NCBI GenBank assembly: GCA_030693515.1
Contig: JAUYAK010000006.1
Coordinates: forward strand, 62,001-126,000
Origin: Opitutaceae bacterium
GTDB lineage: Bacteria; Verrucomicrobiota; Verrucomicrobiia; Opitutales; Opitutaceae
Direction of reading: 5' to 3'
Length of the DNA stretch: 64,000 nt
Part shown: positions 42,080-50,312 of the stretch, piece after piece
How positions within the stretch are numbered: position 1 is the stretch's first letter
Layout: each line of letters starts with the position of its first letter
The notes under the pieces: generated by a model
Seen by the model: only the letters and a program-made list of their open reading frames with translations
The model's database searches: none
What the model was told of the DNA's origin: nothing
Program-made: the position numbers and the translations under genes

Positions 42080-43945
42080 ATGTCCGCCGCTGCCTCCATG
42101 TCGACCGCCGCGCCCGCGCTGTCGAACTCGGCGCTCGTCCGGCGGCTCTTTGCCCTCGCCTGGCGCTACCGGCTCCACTGCCTGCGGGTGCTCGCGATCC
42201 AGCTCGGGTTGCTGACGATGGGGCTCGGCGGCCTGAGCCTGACGGGTGTCGGCATCGATTACATCCGCCACCGGGTCGAAGGGACGCCACTCACCGACAA
42301 TCCGCTGCACGTCTCGCTGCCCGATGCGTGGCCGTGGTGGCATGTGCTCGGCCTCCTCGCCGGGCTCATTCTCGTGCTCGCCGTCGGCCGGGCGTTTCTG
42401 AACTACCGCTACGCCGTCTCGGTCAACCGTCTCGTGCAGCAGCGGCTCGTCGTGGATCTGCGCGGCGAGGTCTATGACAAGCTCCAGCGGCTGAGCTTCC
42501 GCTTCTTTGACGCCAACAACACCAGCTCCATCATCACGCGCGTGACGAGCGACGTGCAGAGCGTGCGCATGTTTGTCGATCAGGTGCTCATCCAGAGCGT
42601 GATCATGGTGATCTCGCTTACGGTTTACCTGATCTACATGGCGAGCCTCAGCCCGGGTCTCACGCTCGCGTGCCTCGCGACGACGCCGCTCCTCTGGGTG
42701 CTGACCGCGTGGCACACCCGCCGCACGCAGCCGGAATACGCGCAGAACCGCACTCTCGTGGAGAAAATGGTGCAGATCTTCGTGGAGAGCATCCAGGGCA
42801 TCGCGGTCACCAAGGCCTTCGGCCGCGAGCCCGAGGACCGCGCGCGCTTCGAGGCGGCCAACCGCGCGGTGCTCGAACAGCAGCAAATCATCTTTTGGCG
42901 CGTGAGCCTGTTCTCGCCGGCGGTCGGGTTTCTGACGCGCATCAACATGATGGTGCTGCTCGGCTACGGCGGCTGGCTGGTGATGCAGGGGCAGCTGCCG
43001 CTTGGCGCGGGCCTCGTGGTTTTTGCCGGCCTGCTCGAGCAATTCTCCGGGCAGGTGAACAACGTCGCGGCGATCGTGAATTCCGTGCAGCAGTCGCTCA
43101 TCGGCGCGCGCCGCGTCTTCGAGATCCTCGATGCACCGATTGAGGTGAAGAACCCGCCCGATGCAGTGCGGCGACCGCGGCTCACGGGTGAGGTCGCGTT
43201 TGAGCACGTGTCGTTCGCCTACGGCGGCGCGGCGCCCGTGCTGCGCGACATCGACCTGCGCGTGCCAGCCGGCCGGTGCGTCGCCATTCTCGGAGCCACC
43301 GGCGCGGGCAAGAGCGTGCTCATGAGCCTCGTGCCGCGCTTCTTCGATCCCACCGCGGGACGCGTGCTGATCGACGGGATCGACGCGCGCCGGCTGGACC
43401 TCGACGATCTGCGGCGGAACATCGGGCTTGTTTTCCAGGAGAGCTTCCTCTTCTCCAACACCGTTGCGGCCAACATCGCCTTCGGGCATCCCGGCGCGAC
43501 CCGCGCACAAATCGAAAAAGCGGCGCGCATCGCCGCCGCGCACGACTTCATCCTCCAGCTCCCTCGGGGTTACGACACCGTGCTGGGCGAGAGCGGCAAC
43601 AGCCTCAGCGGCGGGCAGCGCCAGCGCCTCGCGATCGCGCGCGCCGTGCTGCTCGAACCCGCGATCCTGCTGCTCGACGACCCCACCGCGGCGATCGACA
43701 GCGAGACGGAGCGGGAGATCTTCGAGGCACTCGACCGGGCGATCACGGGGCGGACGACGTTCATCGTGGCGCACCGCTTGAGCACGCTGCGGCGCGCGGA
43801 TGAGATCATCGTCATGGAGCACGGCCGTATCGTGCAACGTGGCACGCACGCGCAGCTCATGCGCGAAGCCGGGCCGTATCTGCGGGTCGCGCGCCTGCAG
43901 CTCGTGGATGGCCGCGAACTCGCGCGCGGGGAGGGGGCGGCATGA
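42080..43945 (+). CDS. ABC exporter half-transporter 1 (degenerate Walker B)
   Basis: A 621-aa type IV ABC exporter: six membrane helices in about 20-330 and a nucleotide-binding domain from about 370. Walker A GATGAGKS lies near 405, signature SLSGGQRQRLAIARA near 510, switch His in FIVAHRLSTL near 560. The Walker B reads ILLLDDPTAAID, with Asp at about 534 where the catalytic Glu normally stands. This is the mark of the non-hydrolysing site of heterodimeric exporters, and the partner gene follows. The start is uncertain: ATGs at 42059, 42080 and 42101 are all in frame, and none has a strong ribosome site. Confidence 0.9.
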   Translation: MSAAASMSTAAPALSNSALVRRLFALAWRYRLHCLRVLAIQLGLLTMGLGGLSLTGVGIDYIRHRVEGTPLTDNPLHVSLPDAWPWWHVLGLLAGLILVLAVGRAFLNYRYAVSVNRLVQQRLVVDLRGEVYDKLQRLSFRFFDANNTSSIITRVTSDVQSVRMFVDQVLIQSVIMVISLTVYLIYMASLSPGLTLACLATTPLLWVLTAWHTRRTQPEYAQNRTLVEKMVQIFVESIQGIAVTKAFGREPEDRARFEAANRAVLEQQQIIFWRVSLFSPAVGFLTRINMMVLLGYGGWLVMQGQLPLGAGLVVFAGLLEQFSGQVNNVAAIVNSVQQSLIGARRVFEILDAPIEVKNPPDAVRRPRLTGEVAFEHVSFAYGGAAPVLRDIDLRVPAGRCVAILGATGAGKSVLMSLVPRFFDPTAGRVLIDGIDARRLDLDDLRRNIGLVFQESFLFSNTVAANIAFGHPGATRAQIEKAARIAAAHDFILQLPRGYDTVLGESGNSLSGGQRQRLAIARAVLLEPAILLLDDPTAAIDSETEREIFEALDRAITGRTTFIVAHRLSTLRRADEIIVMEHGRIVQRGTHAQLMREAGPYLRVARLQLVDGRELARGEGAA

Positions 43946-43956
43946 AAGCGCGAATT

Positions 43957-44031
43957 GCAGGAGCCCGCTTGCGGGCGATGGGCTGCAAGGTTGACGGCGG
44001 CGCAAGGAATCGCCCGCAAGCGGGCTCCTGC
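43957..44031. repeat. REP-like inverted repeat between the two exporter genes
   Basis: Perfect 23-nt arms (43957-43979 and 44009-44031) with a 29-nt loop. Each arm is itself a near palindrome around GCCCGCTTGCGGGC. It fills most of the 106-base gap between two genes that must be expressed together, so it is not expected to stop transcription fully; it could lower expression of the second gene or protect the first mRNA. Confidence 0.85.
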
Positions 44032-44051
44032 CCAAAGTCGGAGGCCGCCGC

Positions 44052-45905
44052 ATGAGAACGCCTGTGCCGCCCGGACCCGCCGTGCGCGAGGTCGGCCTCG
44101 TGCGCCGCGTGCGCGATGACGAGGAGGAGGAAATTATCCAGCAGCCGCTCGAGTGGTCGCTCATCCGGCGCCTGTTCACCTACACGACGCCGGTGAAGGG
44201 CAAGCTGACGGCGCTCAGCGTGACGAGCCTCGTGCGTGCGGCGCAGTTGCCCGCGTTTGTCTGGCTCGCGACGCTCATCATCAAGGGCCCGATCACCACG
44301 GGCGACACGACGATGCTCGCGTGGGGCGTCGGCGCGTATGCGCTGCTCGCGCTCTGGACGGACGGGATGTTTCACTTCCGCCAGCGCTGGGCGCTCGAGA
44401 TCGGCGAGACGGTCGTCAACGGCCTGCGCGCCGACATCTTTGCGAAGGTGCAGCGGCAGCCGATGAGCTTCTTCCAGCGCGTGAAGCTGGGCCGCATCAT
44501 CGGCCGGCTGACCAGCGATGTGGAGGCGCTGCGCGTGGGCATCCAGGACGTGCTGTTTGTGAGCGTGATTCAGTTTGGCCAGATGATCTTCACGGCCGTC
44601 GTGATGGCGTGGACGGACTGGGCGCTGTTTCTCGTCGTGCTCGGCCTCGCGCCCGTGCTGTGGGTGATCAACCGGCGTTTTCGCGTGAGGCTCAGCCACT
44701 ATTCGCGGGCGGCGACCGACAGCTTCAGCCGTGTGACCGCGACCCTCGCGGAATCCGTCAACGGCATCCGTGTGACGCAGGGCTTCGTGCGGCAGGAGAC
44801 CAACGCCGGGCTCTTCCGCCAGCTGCTCGCCGAACACTCGCTCTTCAGCGTGGCGCTCGCGCGCACCTCGGCGATCCTGACGCCGCTGCTCGAACTCAAC
44901 AGCCAGTTCTTTGTCGCCATCCTGCTCATGTTCGGCGGCTGGCGGGTGTTCGAGGGCCACATGGGCGTGGGCGAGTTGATCACGTTTTTCCTGCTGGCCA
45001 ACCAGTTCTTCGCGCCCATCGCGATCATCGGCAACCAATACAACCAGGCGCTCGTCGCGATGGCGGGTGCCGAGCGCGTCTTCAAATTGATCGACACGAA
45101 ACCGGATTGGGAGGACGCGGCCGATGCGACGCCGCTCCCCGATCCGCGCGGGACAACGGCGACTGGTGTCCGCGTGGAGTTTGATCGCGTCACCTTCGGC
45201 TACGATCCGGCGCGGCCGGTGTTGCACGAGGTGTCGTTCACGGCCGAGCCGGGCCAGACGATCGCGCTCGTGGGCCACACCGGCAGTGGCAAGAGTTCGA
45301 TCATCAACCTCGTCGCGAAGTTCCACCTGCCGACCGCGGGCGGATTGCGCCTCGACGGCCGCGACGTGCACACCCTCACGAGCCAGTCGCTGCATCGCCA
45401 GATGGGGATGGTGCAGCAGCAGAATTTTCTCTTCAGCGGCACGGTGCTCGACAACCTCCGCGTGGCGAAACCCGACGCGACCGAGGCCGAGGTGCGCGCC
45501 GCCGCGGCCCGGCTGGACTGCCTCGAGGTGCTCGAGGCGCTGCCGGCCGGCCTGCACACCGAGGTGGGCGAGCGGGGCGCCGCACTTTCCGTGGGCCAGC
45601 GCCAGCTCGTCTGCTTCACACGCGCGCTGCTGGCCGACCCGCGCCTCGTGATCCTCGACGAGGCGACGAGCGCGATCGACGCCCTGACGGAGGCGCGGCT
45701 CCAGCGCGCGCTGGTGGCGCTGCTGCACGGGCGCACGAGCTTCGTGGTGGCGCACCGCCTGAGCACGATTCGTCACGCCGACCTCGTCCTCGTGCTCGAT
45801 CAGGGCCGGATCGTCGAGCGTGGGACGCACCCGGAACTGCTCGCCCGCGGGGGCCATTACGCGGCCCTTTACCGTCAGTTTGTGCAGGTCGAGCAGGGAG
45901 GCTGA
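44052..45905 (+). CDS. ABC exporter half-transporter 2 (degenerate signature, intact Walker B)
   Basis: A 617-aa type IV ABC exporter with a 30-residue acidic N-terminal extension (VRDDEEEEIIQQPLEWSLI), six membrane helices (about 50-340) and a nucleotide-binding domain from about 375. Walker A GHTGSGKSS is near 412 and Walker B LVILDEATSAID near 530 has the catalytic Glu. The ABC signature reads LSVGQ instead of LSGGQ, with Val at about 514. In a heterodimer with the upstream gene, the altered signature and the altered Walker B of the partner fall in the same composite site. Substrate (drug, lipid or peptide) cannot be told. Confidence 0.92.
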   Translation: MRTPVPPGPAVREVGLVRRVRDDEEEEIIQQPLEWSLIRRLFTYTTPVKGKLTALSVTSLVRAAQLPAFVWLATLIIKGPITTGDTTMLAWGVGAYALLALWTDGMFHFRQRWALEIGETVVNGLRADIFAKVQRQPMSFFQRVKLGRIIGRLTSDVEALRVGIQDVLFVSVIQFGQMIFTAVVMAWTDWALFLVVLGLAPVLWVINRRFRVRLSHYSRAATDSFSRVTATLAESVNGIRVTQGFVRQETNAGLFRQLLAEHSLFSVALARTSAILTPLLELNSQFFVAILLMFGGWRVFEGHMGVGELITFFLLANQFFAPIAIIGNQYNQALVAMAGAERVFKLIDTKPDWEDAADATPLPDPRGTTATGVRVEFDRVTFGYDPARPVLHEVSFTAEPGQTIALVGHTGSGKSSIINLVAKFHLPTAGGLRLDGRDVHTLTSQSLHRQMGMVQQQNFLFSGTVLDNLRVAKPDATEAEVRAAAARLDCLEVLEALPAGLHTEVGERGAALSVGQRQLVCFTRALLADPRLVILDEATSAIDALTEARLQRALVALLHGRTSFVVAHRLSTIRHADLVLVLDQGRIVERGTHPELLARGGHYAALYRQFVQVEQGG

Positions 45906-46037
45906 GGCGCCAGAACGGGGTTTTCTCCTCTGAACGCCCTCTAGAAAAGTGAAGATTTTCCTAGGCAAGCCCGCAAACTTCCCTCTAGTAGTGCCTTCGG
46001 TTCAGTCATAATCAGTCACACAAACCCAAAAATCATC

Positions 46038-46307
46038 ATGGCTAAGAAAGCTGCCCGCAAACCCAACGCCGCGTTTATGAAACCGGTCACGCCGAACGAG
46101 AAGCTCGCTGCTGTCGTCGGCGCCGCCCCGCTCCCCCGCACCGAGCTGACCAAGAAGCTCTGGGTCTACATCAAGAAGAACAAGCTGCAGGACTCGAAGG
46201 TCCGCACGCAGATCAACGCCGATGCCGCCCTCAAGGCCGTCTTCGGTGGCAAGGCGAAGGTCTCGATGTTCGAGATGACGAAGCTCGTCTCCAACAACCT
46301 GAAGTAA
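46038..46307 (+). CDS. Free-standing SWIB/MDM2-domain protein
   Basis: An 89-aa basic protein consisting almost wholly of one SWIB domain: PVTPNEKLAAVVGAAPLPRT, ELTKKLWVYIKKNKLQD, then VFGGKAKVSMFEMTKLVSNN. SWIB domains are chiefly eukaryotic chromatin-remodelling modules; in bacteria they are known in Chlamydiae and some PVC relatives, where a link to DNA topology or chromatin-like condensation has been suggested. The Lys/Ala-rich N-terminus could bind DNA. It has its own upstream gap (132 bases, AT-rich, with a CATAAT element at about 46007-46012) and its own terminator, so it is probably a single-gene transcript. Confidence 0.93.
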   Translation: MAKKAARKPNAAFMKPVTPNEKLAAVVGAAPLPRTELTKKLWVYIKKNKLQDSKVRTQINADAALKAVFGGKAKVSMFEMTKLVSNNLK

Positions 46308-46327
46308 GCCGCCCCTCATTTTGCGAG

Positions 46328-46362
46328 AGCCGCTGCGATGCAAATCGCGGCGGCTTTTTTTT
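46328..46362 (+). terminator. Rho-independent terminator of the SWIB gene
   Basis: AGCCGCTGCGAT pairs with ATCGCGGCGGCT (12 bp with one G-T pair) around a short loop, followed by eight T. It starts 20 nt after the SWIB stop codon. Confidence 0.92.
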
Positions 46363-46407
46363 GCCTACCCTTCGTTGCCCTCAAGCGTCTTGCTGCCACC
46401 TTCCTCC

Positions 46408-49011
46408 ATGTCCCGATCCCTGCGCCTCCTCTGCCTTGCCACGGTCCTGACGTTTCCGCTTCTCGCCCAGCGCGGTGATCGCGCCGGCGAGGTGCAGGCG
46501 CCGCCGCCGGCGCACCTCCAGATTCCGCCGGCGCCGATCCTCACGGTGGAGCAGGCGCTCAAGACCTTCACCATCGCCAAGGGTTTTCGCATCGAGGCCG
46601 TCGCCACCGAGCCCCTCCTCGGCGATCCGATTGCGATGCAGTTCGGGCCGGACGGACGCCTCTGGGTCGTCGAGATGCGCGGCTACATGAACGACGTCGA
46701 TGGCAAGGGCGAGGACCAGCCGCTCGGCAATATCGCCGTGCTCACCGACACCAATGGCGACGGGCGCTTCGACAAGCGCACGGTTTTCGCCGAAGGCCTC
46801 GTGATGCCGCGCGCGCTTTCGCTCGTCGGTGACGGCGTGCTCGTCGCCGAACCGCCCAAGCTTTGGTTCATGCGCGACACGGACGGCGACGGCGTCGCCG
46901 ATCAAAAGACCGAGGTCGCCGCCGACTACGCCACCACCAACAACCACGAGCACAACGCCAACGGGCTCGCCTGGCTGCTCGACAACTGGATCTACTCCGC
47001 CAACTCCACCGCGCGCTTCCGCTACGAGGGTGGCGTGAAGTTCACGCGCGAGAGCACGATCACGCGCGGCCAGTGGGGCATAACGCAGGACGACACGGGC
47101 CGCCCCTACTACAACAGCAACAGCGACCCGCTCCGCTTCGACGCAGTCCCCTCCGCCTACCTGCGCCGCAATCCTTATTTCTCCGCCACCGGCACCGCCG
47201 TGCAGCTCGTGCCGGCGCGCCTTCCGGTTTACCCGGGGCGCGTGACGCCGGGCGTCAACCGTGGCTACCAGATCCTCGATCCGCAGGGGAAAATCACCGC
47301 CGTCACCGCGACCTGCGGCCCGGTGATCTACCGTGGCACGCTCTTCCCGGCGGAGTTTCGCGGCGACGCGTTCATCGCCGAGCCTTCCGCCAACTTGGTG
47401 AAGCGCATCGCGCTCTCTGAAAAAGACGGCGCACTCACGGGCGCCAACGCCTACGACGGCGCGGAATTCCTCACCTCGACCGATGAGCGCTTCCGCCCGG
47501 TGAACCTTTTCAACGGCCCCGACGGCGCGCTCTACGTCGTGGACATGTATCGCGGTATTTTGCAGCACAAGACCTACGTCACGAGTTTCCTGCGGAAACA
47601 AATCGAGGAGCGCGGGCTGGCCGACGGCATCGGCCTCGGCCGCATCTGGCGCATCGTGCCGGAGGGCGCGCCGCCCGCGAAATATGATCAGGGTCTCGCG
47701 CGCGCCGACACCGCGACGCTCATCGCCAAGCTCTCCGATTCCAGCGGCTGGGTGCGAGACACGGCCCAGCGCCTGCTCGTCGAGCGGCGCGATCCGGCAG
47801 CGGCCCCGCTGCTCCGGAGCCTCGCTCGCACCGCCCGCGATCCCTTGGGCCGGTTGCACGCGCTCTGGACGCTCGACGGCCTCGACGCCACCGATCAACC
47901 GACCGTGCTTGCGGCGCTGGGCGATGGCGACGTGCGCGTGTGCGCCGCAGCGATCAGGCTCGCGGAGAAGTTCCTCAAACCAGCGGCGGATGCGGCCGTG
48001 CTCGCGCGCCTCATCGCCATGGCGCCCCGGACGGAGCCGGCCGTGCGCCTCCAACTCGCGCTCTCGCTCGGCGAGGCCAGGACGCCGGCGGCCGATGCCG
48101 CGCTCCGCGCCCTGCTGGTGGCCGCGGGCGGCCAGCCTTATCTGGTCGATGCCGTCGTGAGCGGGCTCGCACGCCGCGAGGCCGCCTTCATCGAGGCGAT
48201 TGCGCGCGAAGCGAAGACCGCGAGCCCCGCGGTGACAGGCGCTATCACCGCCGCGGCGAGCGCCGCCATGAAATCGGGTGAGCCCGCGCGGCTCGGTCCG
48301 GTGCTCGCATTTGCTGCCGACTCCGCCGCGCCGGCATGGGCGCGAACCGCCGCGCTCGATGGCGTGGAGCGTTCGTTTTCCCGGCTCTTCGACGGCAAGC
48401 TCATCCCCATGAATCTCCCGGCCGAGCCGAAGCCGCTGGTCGCGCTGGCGCAGGCCGGCGGACCCGAGGCCGCGCGCGCGGAAAAGCTCCTCGCCGCGCT
48501 CCGCTGGCCGGGGAAACCCGGCATGGGCGCCGCGGCCGTGGTCAAGCTCACGGCCGCCGAGCAAAAGCTCTTCGACCAAGGCAAGGCGCAATACGCCTCC
48601 CTCTGCGCGGCCTGTCACCAGCCCGAGGGGCAGGGCCTCGCGGGCTTGGCGCCGCCGCTCGTGTTTTCGCGTTGGGTGCTTGGGGACGAGCGTGTCCTCG
48701 CCAGCATCATCCTCGCCGGGAAATCGCAGGACAACCTCGTCATGCCCGGTCTTCGCGCCGCGCTGGACGACGAGGCGATCGCCGGCGTGCTCACCTACAT
48801 TCGCAACTCCTGGGAGCACACCGCCGGCGCTGTTACCCCTGCGACCGTGGAACGGATGCGCACGATGACCGCAGGGCGCGAGCAACCTTGGAACGACGAA
48901 GACCTCGCCGAGTTTGCCCGCACGATGGGCGGCGGCCGCGGCGGGCGCGCCCAAGGTGGGCGGGGTGGCCGCGGCCCTGGCGATCCGGGCGCGACAAAGA
49001 AGGGGAATTAA
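46408..49011 (+). CDS. Exported PVC-type membrane-bound dehydrogenase with HEAT-like region and cytochrome c domain
   Basis: An 867-aa protein from the ATG at 46408, which starts the signal peptide (about 1-21). Residues about 40-430 form a beta-propeller of the Pirellula/Verrucomicrobium dehydrogenase type (DPIAMQFGPDGRLWVVEMRG, TDTNGDGRFDKRTVFAEGL, NGPDGALYVVDMYRG). Residues about 450-710 are alpha-helical HEAT-like repeats. A mono-heme cytochrome c domain follows with CAACH at about 732-736 and a distal Met in LVMPGLR. The tail is Gly/Arg-rich. It likely oxidises a sugar-like substrate in the periplasm and passes electrons to the heme; substrate unknown. An in-frame start at 46321 would lie inside the SWIB terminator. 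Confidence 0.9.
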   Translation: MSRSLRLLCLATVLTFPLLAQRGDRAGEVQAPPPAHLQIPPAPILTVEQALKTFTIAKGFRIEAVATEPLLGDPIAMQFGPDGRLWVVEMRGYMNDVDGKGEDQPLGNIAVLTDTNGDGRFDKRTVFAEGLVMPRALSLVGDGVLVAEPPKLWFMRDTDGDGVADQKTEVAADYATTNNHEHNANGLAWLLDNWIYSANSTARFRYEGGVKFTRESTITRGQWGITQDDTGRPYYNSNSDPLRFDAVPSAYLRRNPYFSATGTAVQLVPARLPVYPGRVTPGVNRGYQILDPQGKITAVTATCGPVIYRGTLFPAEFRGDAFIAEPSANLVKRIALSEKDGALTGANAYDGAEFLTSTDERFRPVNLFNGPDGALYVVDMYRGILQHKTYVTSFLRKQIEERGLADGIGLGRIWRIVPEGAPPAKYDQGLARADTATLIAKLSDSSGWVRDTAQRLLVERRDPAAAPLLRSLARTARDPLGRLHALWTLDGLDATDQPTVLAALGDGDVRVCAAAIRLAEKFLKPAADAAVLARLIAMAPRTEPAVRLQLALSLGEARTPAADAALRALLVAAGGQPYLVDAVVSGLARREAAFIEAIAREAKTASPAVTGAITAAASAAMKSGEPARLGPVLAFAADSAAPAWARTAALDGVERSFSRLFDGKLIPMNLPAEPKPLVALAQAGGPEAARAEKLLAALRWPGKPGMGAAAVVKLTAAEQKLFDQGKAQYASLCAACHQPEGQGLAGLAPPLVFSRWVLGDERVLASIILAGKSQDNLVMPGLRAALDDEAIAGVLTYIRNSWEHTAGAVTPATVERMRTMTAGREQPWNDEDLAEFARTMGGGRGGRAQGGRGGRGPGDPGATKKGN

Positions 49012-49016
49012 CGATC

Positions 49017-49040
49017 GAGCGCGTTGCCCTCAACGCGCTT
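49017..49040. repeat. Hairpin repeat at the 3' end of the DUF6807 gene
   Basis: GAGCGCGTTG-CCCT-CAACGCGCTT: 9-10 bp stem with a 4-nt loop, overlapping the DUF6807 stop codon at 49030-49032. The same arm sequence occurs at 50252-50287 at the other end of that gene. Confidence 0.75.
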
Positions 49041-50238
49041 CAATCTTGGCGGTCGCCGGCTGCGCGTAGCCCTGCCAGTAGGCGTCGAGCAGCGCGCGGT
49101 CCGGCGCGCCATCGGCGACGACGAAGCGGTAGCGCGTCACGTAGGGTGTGCCCGGCTCAATTCGGAATTCGCCGAGCTGCTGCGGCACGAGGCTGAAATA
49201 CGGCATGTTCGGGTGCAGCCGCACGGGCTGCGGCGCGCGGAAATTGCCCGGGTGGCCGAGCGTGGCCGTGCCGGCGAGCCCGCCGCCCTCCACCGCGCCG
49301 CCGAGGTAGCACCAGCGCACGCGGGTGTTGTTGCCCTTGATGCGATCCGTCTCGCCTTCCGAGGTGAGGAAATTCGCAACCGGGCCCGGTCCATTCCAAC
49401 CGCCCGCACCGCGGAAGCCGAACCCGCCGTAGTGATACTCGGGCAAGACCAATGGATCCTGCGACGCCGCGGTGTGCGTGACCGTGAGGTCGAAGAGCCG
49501 GGCAGGGCGGGCCGCGCCCGCGAGATCGTAGGCGGTGAGCTCCCACGTGGTGTGCAGCGCGGTCACGGGCGCCGGCGCGGAGAGATCGACGGATTTCAGG
49601 CGCGCGGAGAACCCGCCATGCACCGGGCCGCTCCATGAGCGGTCGAGCGCGACCAACTCCTCGGCGCCTTTTTTGTCCTGCATGTTCCAGAAGTCTGTCG
49701 CGCGGCCCTGAAAGCTCACCTTGGTCCACGGCGCCCAGATGCCGTGGTGATGCGCGTGGTTGGGCGCGTAATCGTCGGTCACGATTTTTCCCGAGGGTGA
49801 AAACACGGGATGCACATAGCCGGCGCGCACGATTTCACGCGGGATGCCGGGCCGCGGCAGATCCTCGCGGTCCAGCCGAAACACGAGCACCGGCTGGCCG
49901 CCGATGCTCACGCGCAGATGGCCGCCCGCGGGCGCGGCGACGACGGCGGGCTCGATCGGGGCCTTGGGGCTTGCGGCAGCCAGCGTGAATGAAAGCGCCT
50001 CACCGGCTTTCTGCCACGGCACGATGAAGCGCGCGGTGCCGTCGGCCGCGGCTTGGAGCGCGAAGGCGCGGCCGGCGGCGTCCCGCAGCTGCGCCGGTTT
50101 CGGCGCATCGGCCGGCAGCGTGAACGTGATGACTTGCCCGGCGCGGTCGGAAGGCGCGGGCGCGAGAGTCAGGCGGTAGTCGCGGGCGGCGGCGCAGGCC
50201 GTCGCGACGAGGGCGAGGAGAACGAGGGCGGGGCGCAT
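49030..50238 (-). CDS. Exported DUF6807 (PmoA-type) protein
   Basis: A 402-aa protein with a signal peptide MRPALVLLALVATACAAARD; a Cys in ATACAA could alternatively be lipidated. The core contains GYVHPVFSPSGKIVTDDYAP, NHAHHHGIWAPWTKVSFQGR and LPEYHYGGFGFRGAGGWNGP, features of the DUF6807 family, whose members are often annotated as PmoA despite no shown methane oxidation. The His-rich NHAHHHG suggests metal or substrate binding. The start at 50238 was chosen at the signal peptide; an ATG at 50301 would extend into the repeat. It lies between two PVC-type dehydrogenase genes and is probably part of the same carbohydrate-related function. Confidence 0.82.
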   Translation of the reverse strand: MRPALVLLALVATACAAARDYRLTLAPAPSDRAGQVITFTLPADAPKPAQLRDAAGRAFALQAAADGTARFIVPWQKAGEALSFTLAAASPKAPIEPAVVAAPAGGHLRVSIGGQPVLVFRLDREDLPRPGIPREIVRAGYVHPVFSPSGKIVTDDYAPNHAHHHGIWAPWTKVSFQGRATDFWNMQDKKGAEELVALDRSWSGPVHGGFSARLKSVDLSAPAPVTALHTTWELTAYDLAGAARPARLFDLTVTHTAASQDPLVLPEYHYGGFGFRGAGGWNGPGPVANFLTSEGETDRIKGNNTRVRWCYLGGAVEGGGLAGTATLGHPGNFRAPQPVRLHPNMPYFSLVPQQLGEFRIEPGTPYVTRYRFVVADGAPDRALLDAYWQGYAQPATAKIEAR

Positions 50239-50251
50239 GGGAAATGGGGCT

Positions 50252-50287
50252 GAGGTGGAGCGCGTTGGGGTCAACGCGCTCCACCTC
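50252..50287. repeat. Perfect 16-bp hairpin upstream of the DUF6807 gene
   Basis: GAGGTGGAGCGCGTTG, loop GGGT, then its exact complement. It sits 14 nt upstream of the DUF6807 start on the minus strand and 25 nt after the stop of the dehydrogenase gene, so it can act on the transcript between them. Its core GAGCGCGTTG matches the hairpin at 49017-49040. Confidence 0.85.
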
Positions 50288-50312
50288 GGGAAAATTTGCA
50301 ACAGCAGAGGGG

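Noticed and set aside
41996-45968. Two long minus-strand frames of over 700 codons each
   Set aside because: They mirror the two ABC exporter genes, whose motifs are complete on the plus strand.
46381-48954. 857-codon open frame on the minus strand
   Set aside because: Antisense to the dehydrogenase with cytochrome domain; composition is that of a mirror frame.
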